This document shows positions 24,800-32,563 of a DNA stretch of 64,000 nt, piece after piece. The stretch is taken from contig NZ_SOGJ01000007.1 of the NCBI RefSeq assembly GCF_004402375.1, positions 90,440-154,439 on the forward strand, read 5' to 3'. The stretch's first letter is position 1; every line of letters starts with the position of its first letter. This DNA comes from Cryobacterium breve (GTDB lineage Bacteria > Actinomycetota > Actinomycetes > Actinomycetales > Microbacteriaceae). The notes under the pieces are model-generated. The model was not told the origin of the DNA. It ran no database searches and worked only from the letters and a program-made list of their open reading frames with translations. Both the position numbers and the translations under genes were made by a program.

Positions 24800-25591
24800 G
24801 TGAAGACCCGTTTGGATCCCCCCACGTTCTTGCGACAGCAGCTCCACCTTGCGGTCGGTCAGCCGATTCGAGTCGCCGTTTACACGCGCCTTGCGGATGG
24901 GATCCGCTCCGGCGTGTTCCGGCTCGGCGAGATGCTGCCACGGGAGACAGAGCTCTCTGCCCTGCTCGGTGTGAGCCGCACGCCGGTGCGCGAGGCGCTG
25001 ATGCTCCTCGAAGAAGACGGGTTGCTGGTCACCCGTCGCGGAGTCGGGCGATTCGTCACGGACTCCATCCCGCACGGCGGACTGGAGCAGTTGCGGCCAC
25101 TTGAGATCGCTTTGGCTGACCCGAACATGACGCTGACCGTGCAGCCCGTGCGCTTCGAGTTGGAGGGCTTCACAGACTTCGTGTCCAGCCGGCTCGCGCT
25201 CGACCCGGCTGCCAATGCTTGGATCCGCGAGAGTGTCCTGCTGCACGACGGCCTTCCCATGGCCATTGTTCAAGAGCATCTCCCCGCTGGGCGCTACCTC
25301 AGCGATGTGAGCGCGCTGATCGCATCCGAACTCCCGAAGATGGCCACCGAACCCCGCACGCTCCTCGCTTCCATGCAGGCGAACGGCCACGTCTTCACCA
25401 ACGGAATGTGCCAGATCGTCGCCACCAACGCAGGCCCCACACGAGCGAACCTGCTGAACATCGAGCCGTCAGTGGCGGTCCTCATCCTCACCCAGACAGC
25501 GGAGCTCGGCGGAACGCCGCTCTACGCCGCGAAGTGTGTCGTCGCACCCGGTCACGGGGCGCTGTCGATAATGCAGCACAACCCGAACTAG
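24800..25591 (+). CDS. GntR-family regulator with UTRA domain
   Basis: A 263-aa HutC-subfamily regulator. The winged helix (about 30-95) has LADGIRSGVFRLGEMLPRE and LSALLGVSRTPVREAL; then a UTRA effector domain (about 105-255) with WIRESVLLHDGLPMAIVQEHLP. GTG 24800 lies behind a near-perfect AAGGAGGT. It most likely represses the divergent deoD-MFS operon and itself, with a nucleoside or its breakdown product as ligand; ligand identity is inference. Confidence 0.88.
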   Translation: MKTRLDPPTFLRQQLHLAVGQPIRVAVYTRLADGIRSGVFRLGEMLPRETELSALLGVSRTPVREALMLLEEDGLLVTRRGVGRFVTDSIPHGGLEQLRPLEIALADPNMTLTVQPVRFELEGFTDFVSSRLALDPAANAWIRESVLLHDGLPMAIVQEHLPAGRYLSDVSALIASELPKMATEPRTLLASMQANGHVFTNGMCQIVATNAGPTRANLLNIEPSVAVLILTQTAELGGTPLYAAKCVVAPGHGALSIMQHNPN

Positions 25592-25637
25592 TCGGCGAAG
25601 CACCCGAGGCTGGTCCCACGGCGCGCTGTGTGACCCA

Positions 25638-26210
25638 TCACGTGTGGCGGTGGCCGGGCAGGTGCGCGCGTTCACCGTCGTGGTCGAAGATCGTCAGCAT
25701 CTCCGCGGGCCCGTCGTGCGCCTCGATCGCATGCGGGGTCATCGTGGAGTATTCGGCTGCCTGTCCCTGGCGCACCAGGATCGTCCGTTCTCCGAGCCGC
25801 AGCCGGATGGTTCCGCTGAGCACAGTGAACCACTCGTGGCCGGGGTGCACTTGCGGCTCGCTGCGCGCGCGGTCGGCCGTGATACGCATTTTGGCCACCG
25901 TGACGCCGCGGCGATCTCGCTCGCGCGAGAGTAGCCACACGGTCGATCCGGCGGTCGTCTCGGGCTCGGGGCGGATGACGACGTCGTTGTCTCCCTCCGG
26001 CTCAACGAGCTGGTCAAGCGTTGTGCCCAGGGCCGAAGCGATGGGCACGAGCTGGTCCAGGGCGATGCGGCGGTGACCGGTCTCGATTCGACTGAGCGTC
26101 GAGGGCGATAGATAGCAGCGGGTGGCGAGAGTATCGAGTGTCCAGCCTCGCGCAAGTCGCAGGCCGCGGATGCGTTGGCGGACAACATCGTCGATCACAT
26201 CTTGCGTCAT
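25638..26210 (-). CDS. XRE-family regulator with cupin domain
   Basis: A 190-aa regulator: helix-turn-helix at 10-65 (RIRGLRLARGWTLDTLATRC then LSPSTLSRIETGHRRI) followed by a small cupin (about 105-185) with QVHPGHEWFTVLSGTIRLRLG and EYSTMTPHAIEAHDGPAEML, a metal- or ligand-binding barrel. The start codon sits in the centre of a palindrome (26202-26216), and no Shine-Dalgarno precedes it, so the transcript may be leaderless and autoregulated. Divergent from a methyltransferase/flavoprotein pair that it probably controls. Confidence 0.88.
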   Translation of the reverse strand: MTQDVIDDVVRQRIRGLRLARGWTLDTLATRCYLSPSTLSRIETGHRRIALDQLVPIASALGTTLDQLVEPEGDNDVVIRPEPETTAGSTVWLLSRERDRRGVTVAKMRITADRARSEPQVHPGHEWFTVLSGTIRLRLGERTILVRQGQAAEYSTMTPHAIEAHDGPAEMLTIFDHDGERAHLPGHRHT

Positions 26211-26216
26211 ACGCAA
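26202..26216. promoter_or_regulatory. TTGCGT-N3-ACGCAA operator over the XRE start codon
   Basis: A 15-bp interrupted palindrome whose three central bases are the start codon of the XRE-cupin gene on the minus strand. Likely site for autoregulation and control of the divergent genes. Confidence 0.6.
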
Positions 26217-26258
26217 AAGACTATGCCATTGACGAATTGCGCGCCTAACGTGATCATC

Positions 26259-27134
26259 ATGACCCACACCCACATTTCGGATCCCCACCCGCACCACGAA
26301 CGGCCCGGCCACAGCCCTGCCCTGAACCACGATACCGACCTTGCCGAGCTTCTGGACCTGGACGCCGCGCTCGGCGCCCCGGTGCTGGTGGAGGCAATGG
26401 ACGCCGCGTCGGCAGTGCTGGGCACCGCGCCCCGCCGCGCCGTCGACCTCGGCGCCGGAACGGGAACCGGCACTCTGGCTCTCGCGACCCGCTTCCCTGA
26501 CGTGCTGATTCACAGCCTGGACGCTTCCCCCAAGATGCTGGACCGACTCAGTGCCGCAGCCGCGAGAGCAGATGTCGCCAACCGCGTCGAGACGCATCTG
26601 GTCGACCTCGATGGCGACTGGCCCTCCGTGTTGCCGGGCCCGGCGGACCTCGCCTGGGCCGCACTCTCGCTGCATCATGTGACGGATCCGGCGCAGGTGC
26701 TGCGTCAGGTGATCGGTGCGCTGCGACCCGGCGGTGTGCTCGTCGTCACCGAGTTCACCGGTGGGACGAAATACGAACCCGCGGACCTGGGCACCGGCCG
26801 CGACGGCCTCGGCGAACGCCTTGTGAGTGCACTCGCCGCGCATGGCTACCCCGTCACCGCTGAATGGTCGATGGCCCTCAGCTCGGCCGGATTCACCTCG
26901 GTCCAGCGCCTCGAGTCCGCGCTCACCGCCTCGGCTCGCACACCCGACGGCGCTCGCTACCTCGCGGTTCAGCTGACCCACTACCGTGCCCTGCTCACCG
27001 ATGACCTGCCTGCCGACGACCTCAGCGCGCTGGACGTCACGATCGCCGCGCTTACGGCCGGAACATCGGAGCTCGGCCTCACCTCCGGTCGCGCCATCTG
27101 GATCGCTGTCCGACCGGACGGTGCCGACCGATGA
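26259..27134 (+). CDS. SAM-dependent class I methyltransferase
   Basis: A 291-aa protein with a His-rich N-terminus (HTHISDPHPHHERPGH, possible metal binding) and a Rossmann-type methyltransferase core: motif I VDLGAGTGTGTLALA, acidic LDASPKML, motif II AWAALSLHHV and motif III LRPGGVLVVTEF. Substrate unknown. The stop overlaps the start of the flavoprotein gene by ATGA, so the two form an operon. Start ATG 26259 has no clear Shine-Dalgarno. The His-rich start is unusual for the fold. Confidence 0.85.
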   Translation: MTHTHISDPHPHHERPGHSPALNHDTDLAELLDLDAALGAPVLVEAMDAASAVLGTAPRRAVDLGAGTGTGTLALATRFPDVLIHSLDASPKMLDRLSAAAARADVANRVETHLVDLDGDWPSVLPGPADLAWAALSLHHVTDPAQVLRQVIGALRPGGVLVVTEFTGGTKYEPADLGTGRDGLGERLVSALAAHGYPVTAEWSMALSSAGFTSVQRLESALTASARTPDGARYLAVQLTHYRALLTDDLPADDLSALDVTIAALTAGTSELGLTSGRAIWIAVRPDGADR

Positions 27135-28075
27135 CCGACGAGCTGCGGGCGGATGTCGTAGTCGTCGGCGGGGGAGTCGCCGGCCTGGCGGCCGCTGTTG
27201 CGCTCAGCCGTTCGCGACGAAGCGTTGTCGTCGTCGACGCGGGCGAACCGCGCAATGCCCCGTCCCACGGCGTGCACAACGTGATCGGCCAGGAGGGAGT
27301 TCTGCCCCTCGAGCTTCTGTCCCGCGGCCGGGCCGAGGCCCAGGCCTACGGCGTGCGAATCGTGACCGGGCTCGTAACCGGTGCGTCCGGAATGCTTGAC
27401 GACTTCACCGTCGAGGTGCACGGCGGCGTGCGCCGCGTTCGCGCCCGCCGCGTTGTCCTCGCGACCGGGCTCGTGGACGAGTTGCCCGCCGTCCCCGGCG
27501 TCGAGGAGGCCTGGGGTCACAGCGTGCTGCACTGCCCGTACTGCCACGGTTGGGAGGTGCGCGATCAGCGCGTCGCGGTGCTCGGTCGAAACGAGAACGC
27601 GCTGCACCAGGTCATGCTGTTTCGTCAATTGAGCGATGACGTGACACTTTTCCTGCACGATGCGCCGGAACCGACCGACGAGCAATGGGAGCAGCTTGCG
27701 GCGATGGGAGTGGGCGTCGTGACGCCGCGGGTCGAGCGTCTGGTGGTGGAAGGCTCGCAGGTCAGAGCGGTCGAGATCGAGGGCGGACGGTTGTTCGAGA
27801 TGGACGCCGTCGTGGTCGCGCCGCAGTTCATCGCACGGACCGAGGTCTTCGAAACGCTCGGGGGTGAGCGCACGACGACACCCTTCGGCGAGCAGCTCGC
27901 GGCGGACCCGCGGGGGATGACCGCGGTGCCGGGTGTCTGGGTGGCCGGCAATGCCAGTGATCCCATGGCGATGATTGCCGCTGCGGCCGCATCGGGAGTG
28001 ATGACGGGTGCCGCGGTGCACGGCGACCTCGCCGTCGCCGATCTCATGCAGGCCGTGCGTGAACGGGCTAGATGA
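27131..28075 (+). CDS. Thioredoxin-reductase-like flavoprotein
   Basis: A 314-aa FAD/NAD(P)H oxidoreductase. GGGVAGLAAAVALSRS binds FAD, VVLATGLVDELP marks the second strand, and HCPYCHGWE carries the redox CxxC. The second dinucleotide motif reads VLGRNENAL rather than GGGDSA, and GVWVAGNASDPM replaces the usual GVFAAGD. This class forms a recognisable actinobacterial group next to XRE-cupin regulators. Coupled to the methyltransferase by a 4-bp overlap. Physiological partner unknown. Confidence 0.88.
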   Translation: MTDELRADVVVVGGGVAGLAAAVALSRSRRSVVVVDAGEPRNAPSHGVHNVIGQEGVLPLELLSRGRAEAQAYGVRIVTGLVTGASGMLDDFTVEVHGGVRRVRARRVVLATGLVDELPAVPGVEEAWGHSVLHCPYCHGWEVRDQRVAVLGRNENALHQVMLFRQLSDDVTLFLHDAPEPTDEQWEQLAAMGVGVVTPRVERLVVEGSQVRAVEIEGGRLFEMDAVVVAPQFIARTEVFETLGGERTTTPFGEQLAADPRGMTAVPGVWVAGNASDPMAMIAAAAASGVMTGAAVHGDLAVADLMQAVRERAR

Positions 28076-28090
28076 ACGTAGCCTCGAGCC

Positions 28091-28555
28091 ATGAAGCGTG
28101 CGCTAGCGATTGCCCTGGTGTCGGTCCAGTTCCTGTTGCTGCTGGCTCTGGCGTTCCTGCCCCACGGCACGCTGTGGTCGGTGAACCTCGGCGTTGTCGT
28201 GGCCGCGATCCTGCTTGCCAGCGCCGGTGCGGTCATCGCCGTGCTCGGAGTGCTCGGCCTCGGGCCGGCCCTCACCGCGAGCCCGATCCCGCGGGAGCAC
28301 GCACCCCTGGTCACCGGTGGCATCTACGGCCTCGTGCGCAGCCCCATCTACACCGGACTGATGGCCGGCGGCCTCGGCCTGGCTCTGATCGGCAGCTCAG
28401 TTTGGCACGTCACGGCCTGGCTCGCCCTCGTGCTGCTGCTGGCCGGCAAGGCACGCTGGGAAGAACGGATGCTCGTGGCCGAGCACCCCGACTACGTCGC
28501 CTACGGTGCCCGCGTCGGTCGTTTCCTGCCTCGGGTCGGCCGGCTGAAGCCGTAA
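28091..28555 (+). CDS. Isoprenylcysteine carboxyl methyltransferase-like membrane protein
   Basis: A 154-aa protein with four or so hydrophobic segments and the ICMT/PEMT-type C-terminal region: LVTGGIYGLVRSPIYTGLMA and a final amphipathic stretch with WEERMLVAEHPDYVAYGARVGRFLP. The RSP.Y.G and EE..L...P.Y..Y pattern binds SAM in the family. Bacterial members may methylate lipids or small thiols; substrate unknown. ATG 28091, 15 bp after the flavoprotein stop. Confidence 0.85.
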   Translation: MKRALAIALVSVQFLLLLALAFLPHGTLWSVNLGVVVAAILLASAGAVIAVLGVLGLGPALTASPIPREHAPLVTGGIYGLVRSPIYTGLMAGGLGLALIGSSVWHVTAWLALVLLLAGKARWEERMLVAEHPDYVAYGARVGRFLPRVGRLKP

Positions 28556-28648
28556 GCAGTCCGTAACACCTGACGGTCCCGCCATCGACAACGATAGGAA
28601 TCGCAGTGACGAGTCGATCTCGGTGAAAACCGTGGCCAAAGGATCCCA

Positions 28649-29134
28649 ATGAACTTGCACAAGATCGCTGCCACGCTGACCCTGACCATCGCGGTGTCCG
28701 TCGGAGTGAGCGGCTGCGCCGGCAGCATGGCCGGCCCCCAACCCGACGGTCAGGCCGACGGCCAGGCAGGTTCGTCTGCCAGTCCCGCCACGCCGGCAGC
28801 CGGCGAGGCGTCCACCCCTGCGGTGACCCCCGGGGCCTATATCGACTATTCCGACGGAATCATCGCGAAGACTGAGGGCACCAAGGTGCTTTTTTTCCAC
28901 GCGTCCTGGTGCCCGAATTGCCGGGCACTGGAGAAAGACATCAACGCGGGTCCGATCCCGGCCGGGCTCACCATCATCAAGGTCGACTTCGACAACTCCG
29001 CCGACCTCCGCCGACAGTACGGCGTCACCCTGCAGACGACCGTTGTCTACGTCGACGACGACGGCTCCGAGCTCGGTAAGGCGATCCTCGCCGAAGATCC
29101 CAGCGTCGACGCCCTCATCGCGGCTGCCCCATAG
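28649..29134 (+). CDS. Thioredoxin-fold lipoprotein
   Basis: A 161-aa extracytoplasmic redox protein: signal peptide with lipobox VSGCAG (Cys23), a Pro/Ala/Gly linker to about residue 60, then a thioredoxin domain with FFHASWCPNCRALEKDI (active CPNC), VDFDNSADLRRQYGV and a cis-Pro-lacking TLQTTVVYVDDDG. It likely accepts electrons from the CcdA protein encoded next, whose GTG start overlaps its stop by one base. Role could be disulfide isomerisation or cytochrome maturation outside the cell membrane. Confidence 0.9.
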   Translation: MNLHKIAATLTLTIAVSVGVSGCAGSMAGPQPDGQADGQAGSSASPATPAAGEASTPAVTPGAYIDYSDGIIAKTEGTKVLFFHASWCPNCRALEKDINAGPIPAGLTIIKVDFDNSADLRRQYGVTLQTTVVYVDDDGSELGKAILAEDPSVDALIAAAP

Positions 29135-29883
29135 TGGACGGTCTGCTCCTGGTCAGCCTTGCCGCGGGCATCCTGACCGTCGCTGCACCCTGCGTGCTGC
29201 CGCTCCTGCCCGTGATCGTGGGTGGATCGATGGTGAGCGAGGATGCCGATCCGGGTCGGGCACGGCTACGACCGCTGGTCATCGCCGCCTCCCTCGCCGT
29301 CAGCGTGGTGGCGTTCACGCTCCTGCTCAAGGCAACCACGGCGCTGCTGGGCATTCCTCCGCAGGTGTGGCAGATCATTGCCGGCGGCATAGTGGTTCTG
29401 CTGGGCCTGAACCTGCTGGTCCCCGCGTTGTGGGAGCGGGTTTCAACTACTCTCGGCTTGCAGCACCGCAGCAACCGCGCACTGGACGCGTCGATCGGGC
29501 GACAGAGCCTCGGCGGGGATGTCCTCACGGGGGCGGCGCTCGGGCCGGTCTTCAGCAGCTGCAGTCCTACCTACGCGCTCATCGTCGCGACCGTTCTGCC
29601 GGTCTCCTTCGGCGAGGGGCTCCTGTACATCGTCGTCTACGCGACCGGTCTCGCGGGCACGTTGATGCTCGTCGCCTACCTCGGTCGGTCCTTTGCCAGA
29701 CGACTGGGCTGGCTGGCCAACCCCGCGGGCTGGTTCCGCAGGGCCGTCGGCGTGGCTTTCATTCTGGTCGGGATCGCCGTCTTGTTCGGCCTCGACAAAA
29801 CGCTGCAGTCCTTTGTCCTTGACCTCGGCTGGTACGACCCGATTGCCGGGCTCGAGGGGATCCTCCGCTCCTCGCCCTCGTAG
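29134..29883 (+). CDS. CcdA/DsbD-type transmembrane electron carrier
   Basis: A 249-aa membrane protein with six hydrophobic helices; conserved Cys in helix 1 (TVAAPCVLPLLPVI) and helix 4 (FSSCSPTYALI), the redox pair that moves electrons from cytosolic thioredoxin to extracellular partners. GTG 29134 overlaps the stop of the thioredoxin lipoprotein gene, giving a complete two-gene reducing system. No cytochrome c maturation genes are next to it. Confidence 0.92.
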   Translation: MDGLLLVSLAAGILTVAAPCVLPLLPVIVGGSMVSEDADPGRARLRPLVIAASLAVSVVAFTLLLKATTALLGIPPQVWQIIAGGIVVLLGLNLLVPALWERVSTTLGLQHRSNRALDASIGRQSLGGDVLTGAALGPVFSSCSPTYALIVATVLPVSFGEGLLYIVVYATGLAGTLMLVAYLGRSFARRLGWLANPAGWFRRAVGVAFILVGIAVLFGLDKTLQSFVLDLGWYDPIAGLEGILRSSPS

Positions 29884-29897
29884 TCAGACCGGTCCGA

Positions 29898-30203
29898 CTA
29901 GACCAGGACCAGGACCAGTCGCATGGCGACAGCCAGAACGGCCGCTCCGGACAGCACCAGCGACGCGAGCACCAGCCCGCGTCCGCGGGCTCCGGCCGGG
30001 ATGACACCGTAGGCCCGGAGCGAGAGGGAGAGCCCGATCAGGGCCGCGAACAGGGCGGGAAATGGCAGCAGCGCCGCGAGGATGACGCTCACGACCGATA
30101 CCCAGAAGCCCGTCACCCGGCCGGGCGTCTTCGACCAGTCGAGCTTGGGCGCCCCGAGTTTGAGCAGGTTGTTGCCCTCCATGTTCGCGCGCGGGTCGGT
30201 CAC
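29898..30203 (-). CDS. Small membrane protein (DUF4190-like)
   Basis: A 101-aa protein with a polar N-terminal 25 residues and two or three hydrophobic segments (GFWVSVVSVILAALLPFPALF, ALIGLSLSLRAYGV, LVLASLVLSGAAVLAVAMRLVLVL). Resembles DUF4190-type small actinobacterial membrane proteins. Function unknown. GTG 30203 start. Lies convergent to ccdA and divergent from the jetA operon. Confidence 0.7.
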   Translation of the reverse strand: MTDPRANMEGNNLLKLGAPKLDWSKTPGRVTGFWVSVVSVILAALLPFPALFAALIGLSLSLRAYGVIPAGARGRGLVLASLVLSGAAVLAVAMRLVLVLV

Positions 30204-30303
30204 TCTATGCTCCTTCGGCTTGTCCTGACAGTCTCACACGCCGCGTGCCTGGTCTGCACGCCGGTGCGACTACCCTTGAGGAGGCCCGGAAAGGAGCTTC
30301 TAG

Positions 30304-31806
30304 ATGAGCGAGCTTGCGGGCGAACTTGCGCGGGTGCGCGAAGCCTTCGACAAACCCACCCTGCGCCTGCTGGACCGCAAGTGGGCGCCGTTCGTGCTCT
30401 TCGTGTTCAAGTCTTCTTTCAGCCGCGACCGGCGCAGTGTGCAGGCAGATCTGCTGCACACCCAGGTCGACGCCTACCTCGCCGACCTGCGCTCGGTCGG
30501 CAGCGACGTTCCCGGCAAGACCGGCCGCGCCCTCTGCGTGCAGTGGATGAACGACCAGTGGCTCTACCGCGAAACGGGGGAGGGCGACGAGGAACACTAT
30601 TCGCTCACGTCGCACGCTCTGGAGGCGCTGCTCCTGGTCGAGAGCCTGTCCCGCGACCGGGCATTGATCAGCGAATCTCGTCTCACCACGATCGTCGACA
30701 CGGTGCGGCACCGTGCCACGCAGGCCAACCCTGACCGGGAGGAGCGTATCCGTCGACTCGACCAAGAGATCGCCGAGAAGACCGCCGAGCGCGATCGCCT
30801 CGCGGCCGGCGGGGAGATCGCGCCCGTCTCGAACGAGCAGATGCACGAGGGTTACGCCAACCTGATCGACCTGATCAGCCAACTGCCCAGCGACTTCAAA
30901 CGGGTCGAGGAATCCGTCGCCGCCATGCACCGTCAAATCGTCAACGACTTCCGCGGCGAGGAACGCCCGATCAGTGAGGTCCTCGATGAATACCTCGCCA
31001 AAACGGATGCCCTGATGACGTCGACCCCGGAAGGCCGGGCTTTCGAGGGGGCGTTCACGCTGCTCCGCAACGACGATCTTCTGCAGGAGCTCAAAGATGA
31101 CCTCGAGACGATCCTGCTGCACCCCTTCGCCCTCGAACTCAGCTCCACCGACCGCCGCGGCCTGATGGGCACCGTGCGCCTGATCCGCAAGGGAATCGAC
31201 GATGTGCTCACCCAGCGCAACGGGCTCACCACCACCTTGCGCGAGCACATCGTCAACCACGATGTGGTCAAGGACCGGGAACTCGAACGCCTGCTGCGCG
31301 AGATCAACAAGGAACTGGCCACCTGGATGAAGACCGCTGGACCTCGCTCCACGGTCACCGCCGAGCTCATGCCGGGAACACTCGACGTCGAACACCTCCG
31401 GGAACGCTTCTACGACCCCGGCGCACACCGGGCCCCGCCTGCGCTGCAGGATGTCTCCGACGATGCCCCTCTGCCGCCGAGCCTCGACGAGATGCGTCGG
31501 CAGGGCGGCCCACTGCTGGGGGAGCTACGCGACGCGATCCTGACAGCCTTCAGCCACGGCGACGCCGCATCCGTCGGCGACGCCTTCAACGACCTGGATC
31601 CCACCCTGCGACGGCCGGTCGAAATCCTGGGGATGTTGCAGATCGCCACCCAGATCGACGCGGTCAGCCGGGCGCAAACCCTGGAGCGCTTCGAAACCGT
31701 GCGACCGGACGGCTCCACCCGCAGCTTCGCGGTGCCCCGAATCCTGCTCAACGACGACGAAACCGCGGCGCTGTCCGCCCTGAACTACGGATCTGACCAT
31801 GACTGA
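30304..31806 (+). CDS. jetA: Wadjet/MksF-like subunit JetA (DUF3375)
   Basis: A 500-aa kleisin-type subunit of an SMC-like plasmid-defence complex. The N-terminal winged-helix region has [21 protein letters not shown] and [10 protein letters not shown], then coiled-coil stretches ([20 protein letters not shown], about 142-165), and the C-terminus [19 protein letters not shown]. Start ATG 30304 with AAAGGAG. Its stop lies inside the next gene's start region (8 bp overlap). In Wadjet, JetABC extrude DNA and JetD cuts small circles. It is the first gene of the operon. Confidence 0.92.
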   Translation: MSELAGELARVREAFDKPTLRLLDRKWAPFVLFVFKSSFSRDRRSVQADLLHTQVDAYLADLRSVGSDVPGKTGRALCVQWMNDQWLYRETGEGDEEHYSLTSHALEALLLVESLSRDRALISESRLTTIVDTVRHRATQANPDREERIRRLDQEIAEKTAERDRLAAGGEIAPVSNEQMHEGYANLIDLISQLPSDFKRVEESVAAMHRQIVNDFRGEERPISEVLDEYLAKTDALMTSTPEGRAFEGAFTLLRNDDLLQELKDDLETILLHPFALELSSTDRRGLMGTVRLIRKGIDDVLTQRNGLTTTLREHIVNHDVVKDRELERLLREINKELATWMKTAGPRSTVTAELMPGTLDVEHLRERFYDPGAHRAPPALQDVSDDAPLPPSLDEMRRQGGPLLGELRDAILTAFSHGDAASVGDAFNDLDPTLRRPVEILGMLQIATQIDAVSRAQTLERFETVRPDGSTRSFAVPRILLNDDETAALSALNYGSDHD

Positions 31807-32563
31807 CGAGCCCACTACCGACGAGCCCACCATCGGTGAGCCCACCATCGACGAGCCCACCATCGACGACTCACCCAGCTTTTCCCTATTCGAGGGCGAT
31901 GAGGGTGGGCTCACGGTGGAGCAGCGGCGCACCCTGGTGCTGCTGCTGAAGCACCGTTACATCTCTGCGGCGCTGCAGCCGGCCGAGTGGCAGACCCTGC
32001 TCTTTTCAGAGAGCCTGCTCAAGTCGCGCCTGAACGATATGTTCCTCGACCTGCACATCGACCTGCACTACGAGGTGGCGTTCAAACGGCAGGCGGTGGC
32101 CGAGGGCGGCGACCGGTTCCCCACCCTGCTGCACGATGTGTCCTACACGCGCGAGGAGACCATCCTGCTGGTGCTGCTGCGCCAGCGATTCCGCAGCGAG
32201 CGGGCGAACGGCCAGGACATCGTGATCGTGGACCGGGAGAACCTGGTCGAGAACGTCGGGCATTTCCGGCCCGATCATGCCACCGACCGCTGGGGCGACG
32301 CCCGCAGGGCCGCGGCCGCGGTGGACGCCCTCGCGAAGGCGCGGGTGCTGCTGAAGACGAGCGACCCTGACCGGTTCCGCGTCTCCGCCGTGATCGAGGT
32401 GCTGCTGCCGGTCGAACGGCTGAGTGAGCTCCTGGAGTGGCTGGTCAGCCAAAACGTCGATCCCGACTCGTCCTTCGAGAAGACCGGCCACTCAGAACTC
32501 CACGACCTGACCGAACGGTCTGACCTCGCCGATATCGTCGCTCTGCCGGAGGCCCTCGCATGA
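31799..32563 (+). CDS. jetB: Wadjet/MksE-like subunit JetB (DUF4194)
   Basis: A 254-aa KITE-type subunit that bridges kleisin and SMC heads. After a repetitive Thr-Asp-Glu-Pro N-terminus (residues 1-24, from 15-bp tandem DNA units), the DUF4194 core shows [47 protein letters not shown] and [18 protein letters not shown]. Overlaps jetA by 8 bp and jetC by 4 bp (ATGA), so all three are translated together. The acidic repeat tail is not a family feature and may vary in length. Confidence 0.9.
   Translation: MTDEPTTDEPTIGEPTIDEPTIDDSPSFSLFEGDEGGLTVEQRRTLVLLLKHRYISAALQPAEWQTLLFSESLLKSRLNDMFLDLHIDLHYEVAFKRQAVAEGGDRFPTLLHDVSYTREETILLVLLRQRFRSERANGQDIVIVDRENLVENVGHFRPDHATDRWGDARRAAAAVDALAKARVLLKTSDPDRFRVSAVIEVLLPVERLSELLEWLVSQNVDPDSSFEKTGHSELHDLTERSDLADIVALPEALA
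31801..31868. repeat. 15-bp tandem units at the start of jetB
   Basis: Four to five imperfect copies of GAGCCCACCATCGAC code for the [10 protein letters not shown] tail; 15 bp keeps the frame, so copy-number change would lengthen or shorten the N-terminus only. Confidence 0.85.
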
